DNA from: Dehalococcoidia bacterium
Lineage (GTDB): Bacteria; Chloroflexota; Dehalococcoidia; Bin125
Direction of reading: 5' to 3'
Assembly (NCBI GenBank): GCA_022822855.1
Contig: JAJDYG010000020.1
Coordinates: forward strand, 1 to 32,020
Length of the DNA: 32,020 nucleotides
Shown in pieces: positions 29,434 to 32,020 of the stretch. The notes beneath the pieces were generated by a model. The model worked only from the letters and a program-made list of their open reading frames with translations, did not search any database and was not told the DNA's origin. Both the position numbers and the translations under genes were made by a program. Every line of letters begins with the position of its first letter. Position 1 is the stretch's first letter.

Positions 29434-30765
29434 ATGGTCCGACTCAGCGATCTACATCCCGAAGAGGCCGAGCACATGCTCCAGCGAGCGGAAGGCCTGC
29501 GCCGCCGCAACTTCGACCACGACGCCACCCCCTGGATCACGCCGCCGCCGCTCGCGGAATCAAAGATCGCCATGATCACCACCGCTGCCCTGCACCGGCG
29601 CGACGACCCGCCCTTCCGCTTCGCCGACACCGGCTACCGACTGATTCCCGACGACATCGACCGCGCCGACCTCGTCCAGTCGCATATCAGCGTCAACTTC
29701 GACCGCACCCACTACCAGCGCGACATCAACGTCGTCCTCCCCTTCGATCGGATGCGCGAACTCGCTGACGCCGGCGAAATCGGCGGCGTCTCGCCGACGC
29801 ACTACTCGATTCTCGGCGCAACCGAAGCGTTCCTGCTCGAGCCCTCGGCGGCCGAGATGGCTCAGCGCATGCACAATGAGGGTGTCGACGCGGCGCTGCT
29901 GGTTCCGGTTTGACCGGTCTGCACGGCCGCCGTCGGCGTGCTCTCGCATTTCCTCCAGCGGCACGGCATCGCCACGACCAGCATCAGCCTGATCCGCGAG
30001 CAGTCTGAAGCCGTGCATCCGCCGAGAGCGCTGTGGGTGCCCTTCCCGCTCGGACGCCCGCTCGGCGTCGCCGACCATCCCGAGTTCCAGACCGACGTGC
30101 TGCGCAACGCGCTCCGCCTGCTCGAAACCGCCACCGAGCCAACCATCGTCGACTACCCCCACGAAGCGCCGGACGGCGGCGGCGACGGCGTCTGGGCCTG
30201 CGCGATCGAACTGCCGACCCCGGAAATGAGCAAAATGGAGGCCTCGCTCCGAGCCGAGATCGACCTGCTCATGCCCCGCTACCTCGAGGCTCGACGCCGC
30301 CGCGGCCGCTCCACCTTCGGTATGAGCGGCGCAACGCTCGAGCAGGTCGACCAACTGGTCTCGTTCGCCCTCGCCGTCGCCGAGGGCTCAGGCTTCAACC
30401 AGATCCCCGCCGCCGCCCAGGGCCCGGACTGGATCCACCCCATGCCGATGCTCGTCCGCTTCGTCATCGAAGACCTCCGCGCCTTCTATCAGGAAGCGGT
30501 CACCTCCGACGTCGATTCCGGTCCGCCCTCCCAACACGACATGCACACCTGGATCTTCAACGAGACCGCGGTCGGCGCCCTGATCAAACAGATCGCCCAG
30601 TTGATCAGCGACAACGACGATCCCCGCCTCCTCTTCGTCCGAGGCCTCCTCATCCCCGAGGGCTTCTGGACCGCCGGACCAACCTTCGGAGGCCCGCCCC
30701 CAGGAGAAGACCCCCGACAGTTCCTGATCAGAAGCCGCCGCTACCTACAGGGAATCGAAACCTAA
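29434..30765 (+). CDS. GrdB/PrdB-family selenoprotein, read through UGA at 29911
   Basis: One frame of 444 codons is interrupted only by TGA at 29911-29913. Reading it as selenocysteine gives DAALLVPV-U160-PVC-TAAVGVLSHFLQRHGIAT, a U-x-x-C redox motif in a stretch typical of the glycine/sarcosine/betaine/D-proline reductase selenoprotein B family; homologs often have CPxC or UPxC there. Both sides of the TGA carry family-like sequence. The N-terminal half has MITTAALHRRDDPPF and SVNFDRTHYQRDINVVLPFDRM; the C-terminal half has WVPFPLGRPLG. A hairpin follows the UGA. TGA is a normal stop elsewhere in the window, so this is not a code change. GAGGAG gives the ribosome site and TAGCAT a possible -10. 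The reaction is unknown: no grdA or prdA partner is seen. Conventional annotation would split it at 29913/29938. Confidence 0.85.
29921..29941 (+). promoter_or_regulatory. Candidate bacterial SECIS hairpin
   Basis: An 8-bp stem, GCAC-GCCG (29921-29924, 29926-29929) with CGGC-GTGC (29934-29941), carries a single bulged G (29925) and a 4-nt loop CCGT. The stem starts 7 nt and the loop 16 nt after the UGA. A bulged base and a G-U in the apical loop at this distance are features of known bacterial SECIS elements. Confidence 0.6.
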
Positions 30766-30800
30766 GACCCCCCTTCCCATTTCCTCCCCCTCCGGGGGAG

Positions 30801-30823
30801 CCTGCCCCGCACTTGATGCGGGG
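30801..30823. mobile_element. 23-bp hairpin module inserted in a B repeat
   Basis: CCTG followed by CCCCGCA-CTTGA-TGCGGGG. The otherwise parallel segment at 31021-31060 runs directly from GGGGGAG into GTGCCGCG without these 23 bases. An identical module lies at 17430-17452 after the same GGGGGAG. Confidence 0.65.
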
Positions 30824-30920
30824 GTGCCGCGAAGCGGCGGAGGCAGCCGCCCAACGCAGGCAACCATCGCCAAACAGAAGACAGATCCACCCCTTCCCCC
30901 CCTCCGATGCCCCGTGCTTG

Positions 30921-30943
30921 CCTGCCCCCGGCCTGACCGGGGG
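30921..30943. mobile_element. 23-bp hairpin module inserted in a CTTGA hairpin loop
   Basis: CCTG followed by CCCCCGG-CCTGA-CCGGGGG, the same 4+7+5+7 layout as the module at 30801 but with a different stem. It splits CCCCGTGCTTG (30910-30920) from ACAGGGGGG (30944-30952), which in sister copies are contiguous. Confidence 0.6.
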
Positions 30944-31640
30944 ACAGGGGGGCCAGAGTACCCACCTCCGCCGAGGCAACACCGTCCGCCTTAGCAACAA
31001 CCCCGGAGTCCCTTCGCATTTCCTCCCCCTCTGGGGGAGGTGCCGCGAAGCGGCGGAGGCAGCCGCCCAACGCAGGCAACCATCGCCACACAGAAGACAG
31101 ATCCACCCCTCCCCCCTCCGATGCCCCGTGCTTGACACGGGGCCCAGAGCACCAAACCCCGCCAGGGCAACACCGTCCGCCTCACCTCAGACGACGCGCC
31201 CCACCGATCCCAGTCCCCGAATCGTTCGGGGACCCGCTCCCTCCCCGCCACGTCGGCGCCACACTCATTTCCCCTCCCCCGTCCGATGCCCCGTGCTTGA
31301 CACGGGGCCCAGAGCAACCAACCCCGCCAAGCCGACCACCGCCCGCCTCACCTCAGACGACGCGACCCACCGATCCCAGTCCCCGCTTCATGCGGGGACC
31401 CGCTCCTTCCCCTCCATGTCCTGGGCCGCGCCCCGCCGCACCATCCCCATTCCGATGCCCCGTGCTTGACACGGGGCCCAGAGCACCCACCTCCGCCAAG
31501 GCAACCGCCGCCCGCCTCAGCTCAGCCGCTGCAACCCTTCCCTCCCCATCCCCCTTCCGCCAACTCCGACACACCACATCAGAACACCCTTTCGCTACAG
31601 TGACCAGAACGTCCGTCCCAGCACCCGAAGGGTCCATCCC

Positions 31641-32020
31641 ATGCACATCTCCCCCAAACAACGCCGACGCGCCATCCGAGCCCACTACCTCCGACAGCGA
31701 GGACAATCCCTCAAGCAGATCGCCGAGACCAGCAAGACCTCCGTCGCCACCGTCCGAGCCGACCTCAAGCTCGCCGAGACCCGCTGGAGCAGCATCGCCG
31801 CAGCCACAGCCGACGACCTCCTGCTCGAGTCGCTCTTCCTGCTCAAGACGCGTCTCTCCATCGCCATCGCACACGATTCCGTCGCCGACAACGCCAAGCG
31901 ACTCACCCCCGTCGAGTACCTCCGCGCCCGAGACGCCCAGGAAACCCAGCTCAACGGCCTCGCCCGAGAAATCCGCCGAACCGTCCAGGATGTCCACCGC
32001 CGAGCCGAGCAGCGACCCGA
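31641..32020 (+). CDS. Helix-turn-helix protein, partial at window end
   Basis: An open frame of 126 codons running off the right edge. The N terminus is very basic (QRRRAIRAHYLRQRG) and is followed by a helix-turn-helix, SLKQIAETSKTSVATVRADL (about residues 24-43). The rest is helical and charged, with LLLESLFLLKTRLSIAIAHD and a long Arg/Gln/Glu-rich helix after it. This recalls small DNA-binding proteins such as terminase small subunits or transposition/phage regulators, but I cannot name a family. AAGGG lies 8 nt before the ATG, and TACAGT near 31597 is a candidate -10 box. It directly follows the repeat cluster. Codons are strongly C-ending and CGA is common for Arg, matching the right end of the window. 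Confidence 0.6.
   Translation, partial: MHISPKQRRRAIRAHYLRQRGQSLKQIAETSKTSVATVRADLKLAETRWSSIAAATADDLLLESLFLLKTRLSIAIAHDSVADNAKRLTPVEYLRARDAQETQLNGLAREIRRTVQDVHRRAEQRP

Larger units (their letters stand above)
30766..31640. repeat. Gene-free cluster of nested hairpin repeats
   Basis: About 875 bp without a credible gene. It consists of roughly four related segments beginning near 30776, 31016, 31261 and 31446. The first two carry a B hairpin plus GTGCCGCGAAGCGGC; all four then have CCGATG and a CTTGA-loop hairpin (30910, broken; 31124; 31289; 31458). Segments 2 and 3 also have a TCCCCGN-hairpin-ACCCGCTCC block (31214-31232; 31380-31398). The plus strand is strikingly C-rich. No transposase is present. 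Confidence 0.85.

Noticed and set aside
29938..30765. Separate gene starting at GTG 29938
   Set aside because: It has no ribosome site, lies in the same frame as the upstream part, and the join across TGA restores a family motif.
30033..31469. Plus-strand frame of 478 codons across the repeat cluster
   Set aside because: The product is Arg/Pro-rich, it is out of frame with the selenoprotein and it continues through hairpin repeats.
30766..31640. Insertion sequence
   Set aside because: No transposase-like frame and no terminal inverted repeats enclosing the cluster; the repeats are small hairpins only.
31353..31997. Minus-strand frame of 214 codons
   Set aside because: Low-complexity Gly/Val/Asp sequence, antisense to the HTH gene and crossing the repeats; the plus-strand frame has an HTH and a ribosome site.

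Overview
The window is about 32 kb of GC-rich bacterial DNA, densely packed with genes. The gene content suggests a Chloroflexota-type bacterium (SAR202/Dehalococcoidia-like). The pointers are a heterodimeric ABC exporter with a Gly/Met-rich leader, expanded families of VOC, SDR, FMN split-barrel and acyl-CoA enzymes, a ClpS-like adaptor and an RCC1-repeat lipoprotein. This assignment is inference; no rRNA, tRNA or marker gene in the window settles it.

Layout. Positions 1-9030 hold housekeeping and envelope genes: a 2H-phosphoesterase-like protein, a cytidylate-kinase-like protein, rimI, the two-gene ABC exporter, and a minus-strand operon (membrane protein, yqeK, ruvB). Positions 9088-12489 hold an acyl-CoA dehydrogenase diverging from a 13-repeat RCC1 lipoprotein. 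Positions 12784-15634 hold five tandem VOC paralogs. Positions 15686-19612 form a minus-strand run: an ABM monooxygenase, a ThDP-dependent enzyme and two duplicated double FMN split-barrel proteins. Positions 19736-25429 hold two short-chain dehydrogenase pairs, each a canonical SDR followed by a catalytically degraded partner, with a Fic protein and an enoyl-CoA-hydratase-like enzyme between them. Positions 25482-27401 hold a Panacea antitoxin with an overlapping putative toxin, and a convergent ADP-ribosylglycohydrolase. Positions 27491-29271 hold a TTC38-like TPR protein overlapping clpS. Positions 29434-30765 encode a GrdB-family selenoprotein read through an in-frame UGA. Positions 30766-31640 are a gene-free cluster of hairpin repeats, followed by a partial HTH protein that runs off the window.

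Standing out: (1) the UGA in a U-x-x-C motif with a hairpin just downstream, which conventional calling would split into two genes; (2) the duplicated active-SDR/pseudo-SDR pairs; (3) a compact 23-bp hairpin module that appears inserted precisely into larger repeats, with stems that covary between copies; (4) a decamer array with GAAC every 10 bp upstream of the third VOC gene; (5) several genes with a TAnnnT hexamer exactly 6 nt before the ATG, suggesting leaderless transcripts.

The metabolic genes from 9 to 25 kb (acyl-CoA dehydrogenase, hydratase fold, SDR pairs, ThDP enzyme, ABM, VOC and FMN proteins) look like a catabolic accessory region for organic acids or cyclic compounds. No substrate can be read from the sequence.
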